Shown here: positions 1 through 12,910 of the stretch, in pieces | How the letters are laid out: each line of letters opens with the position of its first letter | Position numbering within the stretch: position 1 is the stretch's first letter | Assembly (NCBI RefSeq): GCF_024753245.1 | Contig: NZ_JANUGX010000030.1 | Span: 1 to 64,000, forward strand | Source of the DNA: Massilia norwichensis | GTDB taxonomy: Bacteria > Pseudomonadota > Gammaproteobacteria > Burkholderiales > Burkholderiaceae_D | Reading direction: 5' to 3' | DNA: 64,000 bases | Made by a program: the position numbers and the translations under genes | The notes under the pieces: model-generated | The model's input: the letters and a program-made list of their open reading frames with translations, nothing else | Told to the model about the DNA's origin: nothing | Databases searched by the model: none

Positions 1-502
1 ATTAAGGTCGGAAAAGCGCCGAGCAACATCTTCACGGGCATTGAACTTGGCACATCCTCCCTTTGGGTACAACAGCAATTGGGGCACCCAACAAGAGTGG
101 GAGAGAACTGGTGGGGCTATCGTTTTTCTGACGCGTTGGTCTCCTTAGAATTCGATGCAAGCATGGGCATAGACACTATTGCTGTGGCTTTGGTAGACGC
201 TAAATCGACATTCGATTTCCCTACAGTGCATTTTGACAGCCCGCCACTGGGGAAAATGATGTTATCGGATGTCCTCGTCGAACACCTTCAACTGGAGCAT
301 GTAGAGTCCCTAATGGCACTACATTACTTTTGGCGCCCTGTGGCCACACTTTCCCGGAATGCTCTTTGAAAGCGAATTCGAATGGAGCAAAGACGAAGAA
401 CGGCTCATCACCCCACCGAACAAAGTAAGAATTAACTGGGCAGCCCTTTCCAGGCGTTCGGGGCCTGCACACTTTCCATGGGACTTCGGGTTGAAACTCT
501 AA
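1..502 (+). pseudogene. Unrecognised hypothetical protein, 3' part, with an apparent frameshift
   Basis: The frame is open from the first base, so the N-terminus lies outside the window. Frame 1 stops at TGA 367-369, but frame 2 continues protein-like sequence to TAA 500-502. The switch falls in the TTTT run at 328-331: dropping one T joins HYF to GALWPHFPGMLFESEF and ends in FPWDFGLKL. The combined C-terminal piece is about 166 residues with many aromatics (WWGYRF, EFEWS). The wording faintly recalls uncharacterised ETEC_3214-type proteins, but I cannot confirm this. GC is lower than in the rest of the window. It could be a real pseudogene or a one-base sequencing error. Confidence 0.5.
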
Positions 503-621
503 CGTAGACTTTCTGATCCGTCCGACAAACGCAAGGGCCAAGAAAGACTCTCCTATTCACAGGTGCTCTGCTGACCCGCTTTATGGCAGCGTTGCGGAGA
601 GGCAATCTGTTTATTTTTCTT

Positions 622-1752
622 TCATTCGTTGTTAAGCTTCGGCTTCGCGCGCGAGTACATGGAATGCTTCATCATTCGACATACACCATCCAATCCCGGA
701 AACATAGTTCCTGCGGTTAAACCCATGTACTTTAAATCTTGTAGCGCCTCGGTCGCAAACTTGATCGGCACATCTGCAGCAACAAGATACTCTTTGCCCT
801 CCACTGCTCCAGCCTCAAGTAACACATGCTCGACATTGGTTGCATTCGTTACCATAAATAGTCCCTGTTGCGCATATAGCCGTGGATTTCGCAATGGGCC
901 AATCTCAAGCGCCGCAGCGTATGGACGATAGAACGGTACTGTTATTGAACTCTTGCCTGTTCGGGTTATAAAATCACTAGATAAACCATAAACCCGTACA
1001 TGAGTAGCATCTCGCGAATCTTGCCATTCGATTGCATCTGCAAACGCAAAGAAGGCCGCAACATAAGGAGAGCGAGTCCAATCTAGCAGCGGAGTAGGCA
1101 AACCGTGATGCTGAGCCAAACCCAGTAGAGTTGCGTAATCCTCTCCGTTTGAGAGGGCAAATCGTGTTCCTTCAACCGCTTCAACGTGTGCTTTAAATTC
1201 CGGCAGCGTCTCTGCACAATAACGTTCTAACCGATTACGGCCTACTCGCTGAAGGGACGTGCGCAACCTAAATTTGTTGCTTCCATGACCTCGGAAGGCG
1301 CTCATTAAACCGAGCTGGCGCACCTCATCGGCCCATCGCTTAAATTCCGCCCAGCTACCGCATTGATGCGCATTTAACTCAGCAGTATCTTTCACTGGAG
1401 AAAAATCTGCGTCGCCAGATGAACCGTCAGTGCATGACCAGCGGCCCCGCCACTCCTCCCCTTCGCGAATGAGAGACATTCGGTAAGAAGCGAAATTGCT
1501 TTCTAAAATTTTCTTATCCTGAGCAACAACCAGTCCCCCGCCTTGGTCAGTATCGTAGAGCAGCGTAGGTACTAATTGGATACTGGTCCCCACGGCATTG
1601 TCATAAACCACTTTAGCCGATACCGCGAACGGCTTTTCCTCGTTTCCCCATACATGAATAGTGACCTCATCTGGCTCATCATCGTCTCGGAACAGGAAAG
1701 CTGGACGCCATCCAGTTAAGGTCTCGACTTTACCGACGTATTGGTTATCCAT
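622..1752 (-). CDS. FRG domain-containing protein
   Basis: This 376-residue protein has no signal peptide or membrane segment and is probably cytosolic. The N-terminal 130 residues are unrecognised. The FRG domain follows: FRGHGS at residues 153-158, AQHHG at 213-217 and LLDWTRSP at 222-229, with an aromatic stretch after it. The C-terminal part (NPRLYAQQGLF, then MFPGLDG) also fits family members. The biochemical role of FRG domains is not established; they often sit in accessory and defence-rich regions. The gene is visibly less GC-rich than the housekeeping genes beginning at 1958, which suggests horizontal acquisition. The ATG at 1752 has no clear ribosome-binding site. Confidence 0.8.
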   Translation of the reverse strand: MDNQYVGKVETLTGWRPAFLFRDDDEPDEVTIHVWGNEEKPFAVSAKVVYDNAVGTSIQLVPTLLYDTDQGGGLVVAQDKKILESNFASYRMSLIREGEEWRGRWSCTDGSSGDADFSPVKDTAELNAHQCGSWAEFKRWADEVRQLGLMSAFRGHGSNKFRLRTSLQRVGRNRLERYCAETLPEFKAHVEAVEGTRFALSNGEDYATLLGLAQHHGLPTPLLDWTRSPYVAAFFAFADAIEWQDSRDATHVRVYGLSSDFITRTGKSSITVPFYRPYAAALEIGPLRNPRLYAQQGLFMVTNATNVEHVLLEAGAVEGKEYLVAADVPIKFATEALQDLKYMGLTAGTMFPGLDGVCRMMKHSMYSRAKPKLNNE

Positions 1753-3471
<1,719 letters not shown>

Positions 3472-3492
3472 CCATTTTCCGCGAGACCCATC

Positions 3493-4380
3493 ATGGCCAC
3501 GACCAATTTCAGCACGCCGCGCGACCTGCTGCGCTACGCCGTCACCCGCTTCAACACCGCCAAGCTGTTCTTCGGCCACGGCAGCGCCGAAGCCTTCGAC
3601 GAGGCGGCCTACCTGATCCTGCACACCCTCAAGCTCCCGCTCGATCGGCTCGATCCCTTCCTCGACGCCAAACTGCTGCCGGAAGAAGTGCTGCAGGTGC
3701 TGGCCGTGATCGAACGCCGCGTCAGCGAGCGCGTGCCGGCCGCCTACATCACCAACGAAGCCTGGCTGGGCAGCTACAACTTCTACGTCGACGAGCGCGT
3801 GCTGGTGCCGCGTTCCTTCATCGCCGAGCTGATCCCGAACCTGTTCAGCCCGTGGGTGTCGGACCCGGAAGGCGTCGAGAACGTGCTCGAACTGTGCACC
3901 GGCTCCGGCTGCCTGGCGATCATGCTGGCCGACGCCTTCCCGAACGCGCTGGTCGATGCGGTCGACATCTCGAAGGATGCGCTGGCGGTGGCCGAGCGCA
4001 ACATCCGCGACTATAAACTCAATGGCCGCGTCAACCCGATCGAGTCCGACCTGTACGAGAACGTGCCGTTCAAGAAGTACGACCTGATCGTCACCAACCC
4101 GCCTTACGTGAACAGCGATTCGATGGGCAAGCTGCCGCCGGAGTACATGCGCGAGCCGCAGATCGCCCTGGCCGGCGGCGAGGATGGCATGGACCTGGTG
4201 CGCAAGATCGTCGACGGCGCCGCCGAGCGGCTGACGCCGGAAGGCGTGCTGATCGTCGAGATCGGCAACGAGCGCGAATACGCGGAAGCGGCCTTCGGCC
4301 ACCTGGGCCTGACCTGGCTGACCACCAGCCAGGGCGACGATGCGGTGTTCCTGCTGACCGCGGAGCAGCTGGCCAAGTAA
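3493..4380 (+). CDS. prmB: Ribosomal protein L3 glutamine N5-methyltransferase PrmB
   Basis: PrmB methylates a glutamine side chain of ribosomal protein L3 using S-adenosylmethionine. The 295-residue protein has an N-terminal helical domain followed by a Rossmann methyltransferase domain. Motif I is ELCTGSGCLAIMLAD, the acidic loop is DAVDISKDAL, and the substrate-glutamine motif is VTNPPYVNS. The VPRSFIAELI segment before motif I is typical of PrmB and separates it from the release-factor enzyme PrmC. It lies 21 bases after dapE in the same direction, in a probable three-gene transcription unit. Confidence 0.94.
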   Translation: MATTNFSTPRDLLRYAVTRFNTAKLFFGHGSAEAFDEAAYLILHTLKLPLDRLDPFLDAKLLPEEVLQVLAVIERRVSERVPAAYITNEAWLGSYNFYVDERVLVPRSFIAELIPNLFSPWVSDPEGVENVLELCTGSGCLAIMLADAFPNALVDAVDISKDALAVAERNIRDYKLNGRVNPIESDLYENVPFKKYDLIVTNPPYVNSDSMGKLPPEYMREPQIALAGGEDGMDLVRKIVDGAAERLTPEGVLIVEIGNEREYAEAAFGHLGLTWLTTSQGDDAVFLLTAEQLAK

Positions 4381-4386
4381 TTCTCA

Positions 4387-4490
4387 CCGTCGTTCCCGCG
4401 AATAACTCTCACCGTCGCCCCCGCGAAGGCGGGGGTCCAAGTTAACGGCGAACCACCAGCACTTGGATTCCCGCCTGCGCGGGAACGACG
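4387..4490. repeat. REP-like palindromic repeat, copy A
   Basis: Two inverted copies of a roughly 28-base unit occupy the prmB/ABC-F gap. The first reads GTCGCCCCCGCGAAGGCGGG followed by GGTCCAAG. The second is its near-complement, starting CTTGGATTCCCGCCTGCGCG. A truncated third unit (GTCGTTCCCGCG) precedes them. Five further copies occur in this window. The elements could form strong hairpins and affect 3' ends of transcripts. Confidence 0.8.
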
Positions 4491-4508
4491 ATTTCGAAGT
4501 GACCTCCA

Positions 4509-6491
4509 ATGATCCGATTTCTCAACGTCAGTCTCATGCGCGGCACCAAGCCGCTGCTGGAAGACGCCGACCTGACCCTCAACCCCGGCGATAAAATCGG
4601 CTTGATCGGCGCGAACGGCGCCGGTAAATCCAGCCTGTTCGCGATGCTGAGGAGCGAACTGCACCCGGACCAGGGCGCGATCGATTTCCCGCAGCGCTGG
4701 CGCATGGCCTACGTGGCGCAGGAAACCCCGGCGCTGGACCGCCCGGCGATCGAATACGCGATCGACGGCGACGCCAACCTGCGTACGCTGCAGGCCGAGC
4801 TGGAGCGCCTCGAAGCGGCCCCGCACACGCAGGAAAACGGCATCGCGATCGGCAACCTGCACTCGGCGCTGGCGGATGCCGACGCCTACACGGTGCAGTC
4901 GCGCGCCGAGCAGCTGCTGCTGGGCCTGGGCTTCTCGCTGGAGCAGATGCAGCAGCCGGTGGCCAGCTTCTCGGGCGGCTGGCGCATGCGCCTGAACCTG
5001 GCGCAGGCGCTGATGTGCCCTTCCGACCTGCTGCTGCTGGACGAACCGACCAACCACCTGGACCTGGACGCGATCATCTGGCTGGAAGACTGGCTCAAGC
5101 GCTACCAGGGCACCCTGATCATCATCTCGCACGACCGCGACTTCCTCGACGAAATCGTGAACGTGATCGTGCACATCGACGAGCGCAAGCTGAAGCGCTA
5201 CTCGGGCAACTACTCCGCCTTCGAGCGCCAGCGCGCCGCGCACATGGTGCTGGCCCAAGCGGCTTTCGAGAAGCAGCAGCGCACCCGCGCCCACCTGCAG
5301 TCCTTCGTCGACCGCTTCAAGGCCAAGGCCACCAAGGCGCGCCAGGCCCAGAGCCGCATGAAGGCGCTGGCCAAGATGGAAGAGCTGGCGCCGCTGCGCG
5401 CCGCCGCCGAGTTCTCCTTCGAGTTCCGCGACCCGGTCTCGGCGCCGAATCCGCTGCTGGTGATGGAAGACGTCGACGCCGGCTACCCGATCCTCGACGC
5501 GCACGGCGACAAGGTCGGCGGCAAGACCATCGTCCACCGCGTGAACTTCTCGCTGCAGACCGGCCAGCGCATCGGCCTGCTGGGCGTGAACGGCGCCGGT
5601 AAATCCACGCTGATCAAGACGGTCGCCAACGAACTGGCGCCGCTAGCCGGCAAGGCCACGCTCGGCAAGGGTCTGGTGATCGGCTACTTCGCCCAGCACC
5701 AGGTCGAGATGCTGCGCCACGACGAATCGCCGCTGTGGCACCTGCAAAAGATCGCGCCGACCGTGCGCGAGCAGGAGCTGCGCAACTTCCTGGGCGGCTT
5801 CAACTTCCCGGGCGACATGGTGACCAGCCCGATCAAGCCCTTCTCCGGCGGCGAAAAGGCGCGCCTGGCGCTGGCCCTGATCGTGTGGCAGCGCCCTAAC
5901 CTGCTGCTGCTGGACGAACCGACCAACCACCTGGACCTGGAAACGCGCGAGGCGCTGACCATGGCGCTGGCGCAGTTCGAGGGCACGCTGGTCGTGGTCT
6001 CGCACGACCGCCACTTGCTGCGCGCCACCACCGAGGAATTCATCATCGTCGCCGACGGCCGCCTGCAGCCCTTCGACGGCGACCTGGACGACTACAAGAA
6101 CTGGCTGTTCCAGACCAAGCTGGGCAAGACGTCCGAATCCACGCCGCTGCCTTCGAAGGACGACAAGCCGGCTGCGGCTGCGGCGGCGCCGGCCGCGGCG
6201 CTCGACCGCAAGGAGCAGAAGCGCCTCGAAGCCGAGGAGCGCCAGCGCCTGGCCGCCGTCAAGAAGCCGATCGAGAACCGCATCAAGCGCATCGAGGAGC
6301 AGATGGCCAAGCTGAATGCGCGCAAAGCGGAAATCGACGCGCGCCTGCTGGAGCCGGCGATCTACGAAGCGGACAAGAAGGAAGAGCTGAAGACGCTGGT
6401 CGCGGACCAGGCTTTCCTGGTGCGCGACCTCGGGACGCTGGAAGAGGAGTGGCTGGAACTGCAGGAGCAGCTGGAGAGCCTGGCGGCCTGA
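4509..6491 (+). CDS. ABC-F family ATPase, YheS-like
   Basis: This 660-residue soluble protein has two ABC cassettes and no membrane domain, the ABC-F architecture of ribosome-associated translation factors. The first cassette has Walker A GANGAGKS (near residue 35), signature SGGWRMR and LLLDEPTNHLDLD. The second has GVNGAGKS, SGGEKAR and a second LLLDEPTNHLDLE. The linker between them is helical (residues about 240-300). An alanine-rich hinge near 565 leads to a basic C-terminal coiled coil. The opening residues and overall length fit the YheS/Uup branch better than EttA. It stands alone between two palindromic repeats. Confidence 0.9.
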   Translation: MIRFLNVSLMRGTKPLLEDADLTLNPGDKIGLIGANGAGKSSLFAMLRSELHPDQGAIDFPQRWRMAYVAQETPALDRPAIEYAIDGDANLRTLQAELERLEAAPHTQENGIAIGNLHSALADADAYTVQSRAEQLLLGLGFSLEQMQQPVASFSGGWRMRLNLAQALMCPSDLLLLDEPTNHLDLDAIIWLEDWLKRYQGTLIIISHDRDFLDEIVNVIVHIDERKLKRYSGNYSAFERQRAAHMVLAQAAFEKQQRTRAHLQSFVDRFKAKATKARQAQSRMKALAKMEELAPLRAAAEFSFEFRDPVSAPNPLLVMEDVDAGYPILDAHGDKVGGKTIVHRVNFSLQTGQRIGLLGVNGAGKSTLIKTVANELAPLAGKATLGKGLVIGYFAQHQVEMLRHDESPLWHLQKIAPTVREQELRNFLGGFNFPGDMVTSPIKPFSGGEKARLALALIVWQRPNLLLLDEPTNHLDLETREALTMALAQFEGTLVVVSHDRHLLRATTEEFIIVADGRLQPFDGDLDDYKNWLFQTKLGKTSESTPLPSKDDKPAAAAAAPAAALDRKEQKRLEAEERQRLAAVKKPIENRIKRIEEQMAKLNARKAEIDARLLEPAIYEADKKEELKTLVADQAFLVRDLGTLEEEWLELQEQLESLAA

Positions 6492-6580
6492 CCGTCGCTC
6501 CCGCGAAGGCGGGAGTCCCAGTTTGACGCGCTGTGGAGTTGTCGGAAGAACTTGGGTCCCCGCCTCCGCGGGGACGACGG
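6492..6580. repeat. REP-like palindromic repeat, copy B
   Basis: Two inverted units lie between the convergent ABC-F and CheW genes. The first begins CCGTCGCTCCCGCGAAGGCG and the second ends CGCCTCCGCGGGGACGACGG. A unique spacer of about 35 bases separates them. The position suggests a shared transcription-end structure for both genes. Confidence 0.8.
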
Positions 6581-6584
6581 AACA

Positions 6585-7067
6585 TTATGCAACTTGCCGC
6601 GAACTGGCCGGCCTTTGCACCGACATCAGCTTCTCGATATCGACCAGGATCAGGCGGCGTCCGCCCGCCTGCCCCAGGCCGAGCAGGTAGTCCGGGCGCG
6701 CCTCGTCGCCGCCCGACGGCGGCAGCGGCGCCACCTGGTCCTGCCGCAGCGTCACCACGCCGGTCACGCCATCCACCACCATCCCCATCGCGCAGCTGGA
6801 CAGCTTGAGGATGATCACGTCGGTCATCGGGTCGGGCGCGTCCGGCGAGGTGCCGCAGGCCACGCGCATGTCGACCAGCGGCATGATCACGCCGCGCGAC
6901 ACGGCCACGCCGCCGATGATCTCGCCGCTGGAGGCGAAGCGCTCAAGTGCCTTGAGCACGCGCAATTCCTGCACCTTCGCAAAGTCGATACCGTATTCGA
7001 GGCCGCCGAGCGTGAAGCTCAGGAACTGGGTCGGATGAGAGCCGGAAGAAGTCGTCGTGTCATGCAT
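6585..7067 (-). CDS. CheW-domain chemotaxis adaptor, orphan
   Basis: CheW proteins link chemoreceptors to the kinase CheA. This 160-residue protein consists of one CheW domain: FLSFTLGGLEYGIDFAKVQE at the start, the SRGVIMPLVDMR core near residue 75, the VVDGVTGV strand, and a late RRLILVDIEKLM. The start at 7067 is chosen because AAAGGA lies six bases upstream; a longer frame extends to 7118 without a good site. No cheA, cheY, cheB, cheR or receptor gene is adjacent, so its partners are encoded elsewhere. It diverges from the HDOD-domain gene. Confidence 0.88.
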   Translation of the reverse strand: MHDTTTSSGSHPTQFLSFTLGGLEYGIDFAKVQELRVLKALERFASSGEIIGGVAVSRGVIMPLVDMRVACGTSPDAPDPMTDVIILKLSSCAMGMVVDGVTGVVTLRQDQVAPLPPSGGDEARPDYLLGLGQAGGRRLILVDIEKLMSVQRPASSRQVA

Positions 7068-7226
7068 GGCGCGTCCTTTATTCAGGATTGTCATACTACG
7101 GTGCATGCCCGGTTTCACAATTGACTGCAGTCAATCTTTCCTACAAGCAGGAACAAGCTTGCTTTCGCCGGATGCGTCCGTACAATGACCGCGCATGTGC
7201 GCAAGCGAAATGAAGAGGAACCGATC

Positions 7227-8324
7227 ATGTACCAGTGGCTGCGACGCCTGATTTCCGGTCGCCCCGCGCCTGCGCGGCCGGTGCCGCCCGTGGAGCCGGT
7301 GCCCACCCTTGCGCCCGCCGCTAGCCCCTCCTCTGCGCCCTCCCCGCCCGCCGCGCCTCCTGTCCCCGCAGCGGCTCCGGCGCCCGACGGCGCTGCCCTC
7401 TCCGCCGCGCAGACGGGACGCCCGCCGGTGCCCTTCGAGCTGCTCGACCGCGTCGGCACCGCCTGGCATGCCTGGCTGTTCCAGCGCGAGGACGAAGGCG
7501 GCCTCGAACTCAATCCTTTCGAAGCCCAGGTGCTGGAGACCCTGGCCGGCATCCTGTCCTCGCAGCAGTCGGGGGCCGCGCTGGTGCGGCGCATGCCGGG
7601 CCTGATCCCGCAACTGCTGCAAAGCCTGCGCAGCGAGTCCTTTTCGGGCAGCGCCCTGTCGCGCACCATCTCGTCCGACGTGGTGCTGGTGGCGGCGGTG
7701 ATCCGCCTCGCCAACAGCTGCTACCAGGGCACCGGCGCGACCGTCACCAGCGTCGAGCAGGCCGTGATCCTGATCGGCCAGGAAGGCCTGCGCCAGCTGA
7801 TCACGACGGTCGCCTTCCGGCCCATCATCGACGTGCATTCGGGCTTCTACGTGCGGCGCCTGGCGCCCATCCTGTGGGAACACTCGGAGCGCTGCGCGAC
7901 GGCGGCGCGCAGGATGGCGGCAGCGCGCGGCGTCGAAGCCTTCGACGCCTTCCTGGCGGCCCTGCTGCAGAATGTCGGCCTGACGGTGGCGCTGCGGACC
8001 ATGGACCAGGTCACCAAGGGCGAGCCGCAGCTGGGCTCCGGCATCTTCTGGGCCCAGCTGGCACGCGACACGCGGCGCCTGAGCGTCAGCATCGCGCGTG
8101 AGTGGAACTTCCCGGAAACCGTGGTGCAGGCGCTGGACGAACAAGGCGGCCTGCGCAAGGGTGCGCGGATGTCGCCGCTGGGGAGTCTGCTGATGCTGAC
8201 CGACTACCTGGGCAAGCTGCGGGTGCTGGCCGAGAAAGGGGTGATCGAGGATGGCGACCCTGCGCCGATGGCCGGGTTGCCGGAGGATGCCGGGGAATGC
8301 TACGCGCTGCTGGCGGCCAGTTAA
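7227..8324 (+). CDS. HDOD-domain protein
   Basis: HDOD domains are HD-related regulatory output modules common in bacterial signalling. This 365-residue protein opens with a short basic segment, then a proline- and alanine-rich disordered linker to about residue 70. The HDOD domain runs from about 125 to 325: RRMPGLIPQLLQSL, then DVVLVAAVIRLANS, SVEQAVILIGQEGLRQL and a late helical part. Catalytic metal-binding HD residues are not evident, as is usual for HDOD. The ATG at 7227 follows GAGGA at good spacing. Its signalling target cannot be deduced; the neighbouring orphan cheW suggests a link to taxis or c-di-GMP. Confidence 0.82.
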   Translation: MYQWLRRLISGRPAPARPVPPVEPVPTLAPAASPSSAPSPPAAPPVPAAAPAPDGAALSAAQTGRPPVPFELLDRVGTAWHAWLFQREDEGGLELNPFEAQVLETLAGILSSQQSGAALVRRMPGLIPQLLQSLRSESFSGSALSRTISSDVVLVAAVIRLANSCYQGTGATVTSVEQAVILIGQEGLRQLITTVAFRPIIDVHSGFYVRRLAPILWEHSERCATAARRMAAARGVEAFDAFLAALLQNVGLTVALRTMDQVTKGEPQLGSGIFWAQLARDTRRLSVSIAREWNFPETVVQALDEQGGLRKGARMSPLGSLLMLTDYLGKLRVLAEKGVIEDGDPAPMAGLPEDAGECYALLAAS

Positions 8325-8326
8325 GC

Positions 8327-8423
8327 GTCATCCCCCGTCATCCCCGCGCAGGCGGGGATCCAAGTCTGCCTGTGCCGACGTGACGCCTGCAAAACTTGGG
8401 TCCCCGCCTGCGCGGGGACGACG
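8327..8423. repeat. REP-like palindromic repeat, copy C
   Basis: Inverted units GTCATCCCCGCGCAGGCGGG and CCCCGCCTGCGCGGGGACGA flank a spacer of about 35 bases between the convergent HDOD and M2 peptidase genes. An extra truncated unit (GTCATCCCCC) sits at the left end. It probably forms the transcript end for both genes. Confidence 0.8.
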
Positions 8424-8445
8424 GTAATCAGGCTAACGACGACGG

Positions 8446-10319
<1,874 letters not shown>

Positions 10320-10323
<4 letters not shown>

Positions 10324-12179
10324 GCTGTCTTCTCCTCTTGGTCTTTTTTGTCGTCGCTGCTCCATGCAAAACGTCCGTGCGCGCCGGAGAACAGCAGTGC
10401 GCCGTTCTGCGGTCCGCGCAGGCGCGTCCTGATCTCGCGCGGCGCTATGATATACGGGCTGCCGGCCGCCGGGCTGAATCCGAGCACGCGCACCAGGGTG
10501 TCGCCCTGTACCTGCTGCACGCCGACGCTGGACACGCAGGCGGCATCGCGGCGCTGGCGTTCGAGGTCGGCCAGCACCTTGCGGCCCTCTTCCTGGTCCG
10601 CCTCCAGCTGTTTGAGCCTGGCGGACGCCTCGCCGATCGCTTTCAAGGCCGGCGCCACCTCCTGCGCCATGCGCTGGAACTGGCGCGCCTGCTCGGGGGT
10701 GAAGCTGATCTCGTTCTTGCGCACGGTTGATGCCAGCAGCAGGTAGCGCCGCACCTCCGGCTGCGCGGTCAGGCTGTCCATGCCGGCCTTCTGGCGCGCC
10801 GCCAGTTGGGCGAACTGGGCCAGGCGCGCCGTGACCACGGCGATGATCTCGTCGATCTGCGGCCCCTCCGGGCACAGCACGTAGACCAGCATCTCGCCCT
10901 GCTTGCGCGGCGCCGCGCATTCGATGTCCACGCGGCGCCCGGCGATGGCGCTGCCCTCGGCCTGGCCGATGCGCACCTCGTCGCCGATCACTTCGCAGTT
11001 GACCGCATGGGCGATCGTGATGCGGGTGCCGGAGACCACGCAGTTCTCGGCGCGGTCCAGCACGATCGCGCCGTCGGCGGCATGCAGCACCGCGCCCGAT
11101 GCGACGCCGGCCACGCGGATGTCGCCGTGCTGGTTATGGGCGCTGCCGCCGACCAGGTTGGCATGCAGCAGGATGCGGCCGCCGCGCGAGACCAGGCGCC
11201 CGTAGACGTCGCCGTGCACGGTGATGCTCTCGCCTTCGATGACGCGCTTTTCCTGCACCTCGCCAAACTCTTCGTAGTCGCCGCTCAGCTCCAGGTTGCC
11301 GGTGGTCTTGGCGCTGACACCGTCGCGGCTGACGATCTTGTCGCCCACCGAGATCTTGCTGGTCGCGCTGTCCACGGTCAGGAAGCCGGCCTGTTGCGAC
11401 ACCAGGAATTCGCCGTCCTGCGCGCGTTCGACCCTGGTGCCGGGACCGGCATATTCGCCCAGGTCGACGTCCTTGCCCGGCTTGGCAGGCAGCGCCGAGC
11501 CGGCCATCTCGAAGCCGGGCGTGCCCAGCGTGAGCGGGATCTTTTGCAGCAGGCGCACGCCGGGCTGGATTTGCGGGAAGCGGTTCTGGAAGCGGTGCAG
11601 GTCGAGGCGGCCGTTGGCGAGCTGGCGCGGCGCGTCGTTGCGGTGGATGTCGTCCGAGATTTCGACGATGCGGGCGTCCTGCCCCGGCACCGGTTCGAGG
11701 CGCCGGGCCACCGTCACGCGGTCGGCCTTGCTTGACGCGATCGCGGCGCGCACCGCGTCCAGCTCGATGCCGAAGCGGATGCCCTTGCCCCACATGTCGG
11801 CGATGAATTCGTCGGGGTCGAGGCGGGCCGGCAGGCCGGGCGCGTCCGGATCGGCGGGGTCCGTCAGCCAGACCGGCTCGAAGTAGTATTCGGCGTAGCC
11901 CTTGCCGATCTTGACCGCGCGGTACAGCTCGCGCCGGGCGGGATCGAAGGGCAGGATGTCGGCGGCGATCCGGATTTGCTGGTTCGCGCCGTCCGGGCCG
12001 GCAAGCGCCGGACCATGGCCGAACAAGGCCTTGAGCAGGACGGGATAGTCGACGCCGGCCAGGTAATGGCCGCCGCGGAAGATGCTGTCGATGGCAGCCA
12101 CCAGCGTGGTGCCGAGTACGGCGGGGTCCGCATACACGCCGTCATGCCGCTTGGCGATGCAGTGTTCGGAGGTAGACAC
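10320..12179 (-). CDS. FapA/DUF342 family protein
   Basis: This 619-residue cytosolic protein matches the FapA (DUF342) family, whose members are implicated in polymer or surface regulation in Vibrio but are poorly understood. An N-terminal domain of about 190 residues is followed by repeated short beta strands typical of a right-handed beta-helix (for example GDIRVAGVASGAVLHAADGA and GTRITIAHAVNCEVIG), residues about 250-450. The C-terminal 150 residues contain a charged coiled coil (ARLKQLEADQEEGRKVLADL). Its stop overlaps the peptidase start by four bases, so the two products are likely made together, which is an unexpected pairing. Confidence 0.82.
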
Positions 12180-12288
12180 GTGAACTCCCAGTCCAGGTAC
12201 GGCCCGGCGCGGTTTGGGCCGGGGCTCAGACTGGGTAGCGTATCACGTAGATTGTGATGCGGAAAGGATTATGCGATCAGCGATGCGG

Positions 12289-12696
12289 TCAACGGCGGGG
12301 CGGGTACAGGTCCATGCCCGCCTCGTTGATCTGGCGGCGCATTTCGCGGCGCTCGTCCGGCGTCATGCGTCCGCTGCCGCTGCGGCGCACGTCGCGCTGC
12401 TCCTGCTGCTGTTGCTGGTACTGCTGCTGCATGCGGCGCTGTTCTTCGTAGGCGCGGACGTCGTAGCGCGGGTCGCGCTCCGGGCTCAGGTAACGGCCGC
12501 CGCGATCGCCACGGTCGCCGCGGTCGGCCTGCATGGCCGGGCTGTCGCGGCGGTCGAACTGGCGGTCGCCGTACTGCTGGGCAAACGCGGCGCCCAGGCT
12601 GCCGGCCATCAGCACGCACGCCAACGCACCGCGAAGCGCGCAGCGGGCAAGCAGCCCGGCCTTCGTTCCTGCGATGTTGTGAGTGACGCTGTTCAT
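12289..12696 (-). CDS. Small exported glutamine/arginine-rich hypothetical protein
   Basis: I do not recognise this 135-residue protein. It has a clear signal peptide (LRGALACVLMAGSLGAAFAQ). The mature part is hydrophilic, with DRGDRGDRGG repeats, a poly-glutamine stretch (MQQQYQQQQQEQRD) and a basic C-terminal segment with MTPDERREMRRQINEAG, resembling short regions seen in other betaproteobacterial periplasmic proteins. The ATG at 12696 is preferred over an in-frame start at 12720 because GAGG precedes it by six bases. It lies upstream of, and divergent from, ompR. Confidence 0.7.
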   Translation of the reverse strand: MNSVTHNIAGTKAGLLARCALRGALACVLMAGSLGAAFAQQYGDRQFDRRDSPAMQADRGDRGDRGGRYLSPERDPRYDVRAYEEQRRMQQQYQQQQQEQRDVRRSGSGRMTPDERREMRRQINEAGMDLYPPRR

Positions 12697-12812
12697 GGTG
12701 TGCCTCTTCCGCGATGCCAAGTAAGGAGATAAGCTAAAGCTGTGATGCGATTCGGTTTCGATGTGAGCCCAGTTTATGAGGATTCCACTGCGGGTATAAG
12801 GCTAATTGGGTA

Positions 12813-12835
12813 AAGTTTGTAACACAATGTAATGC
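12813..12835. promoter_or_regulatory. Possible OmpR-type binding site upstream of ompR
   Basis: The region between the divergent exported-protein gene and ompR is AT-rich and contains AAAGTTTGTAACACAATGTA. GTAACA-like half-sites spaced this way resemble enterobacterial OmpR boxes. Closer to ompR, CTGACA occurs twice just before the start codon. Autoregulation is a guess; no footprint is implied. Confidence 0.3.
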
Positions 12836-12910
12836 CTCGACAATATCTCCTGTCCGCGAAGGCATATGACGTTACCATAGCGACATTAATCTGACAAATC
12901 TGACAGACTC

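Noticed and set aside
79-369. A complete 96-residue gene starting at a TTG
   Set aside because: The same frame is open back to base 1, and the protein-like sequence continues after the stop in another frame, so it is a fragment of a larger gene.
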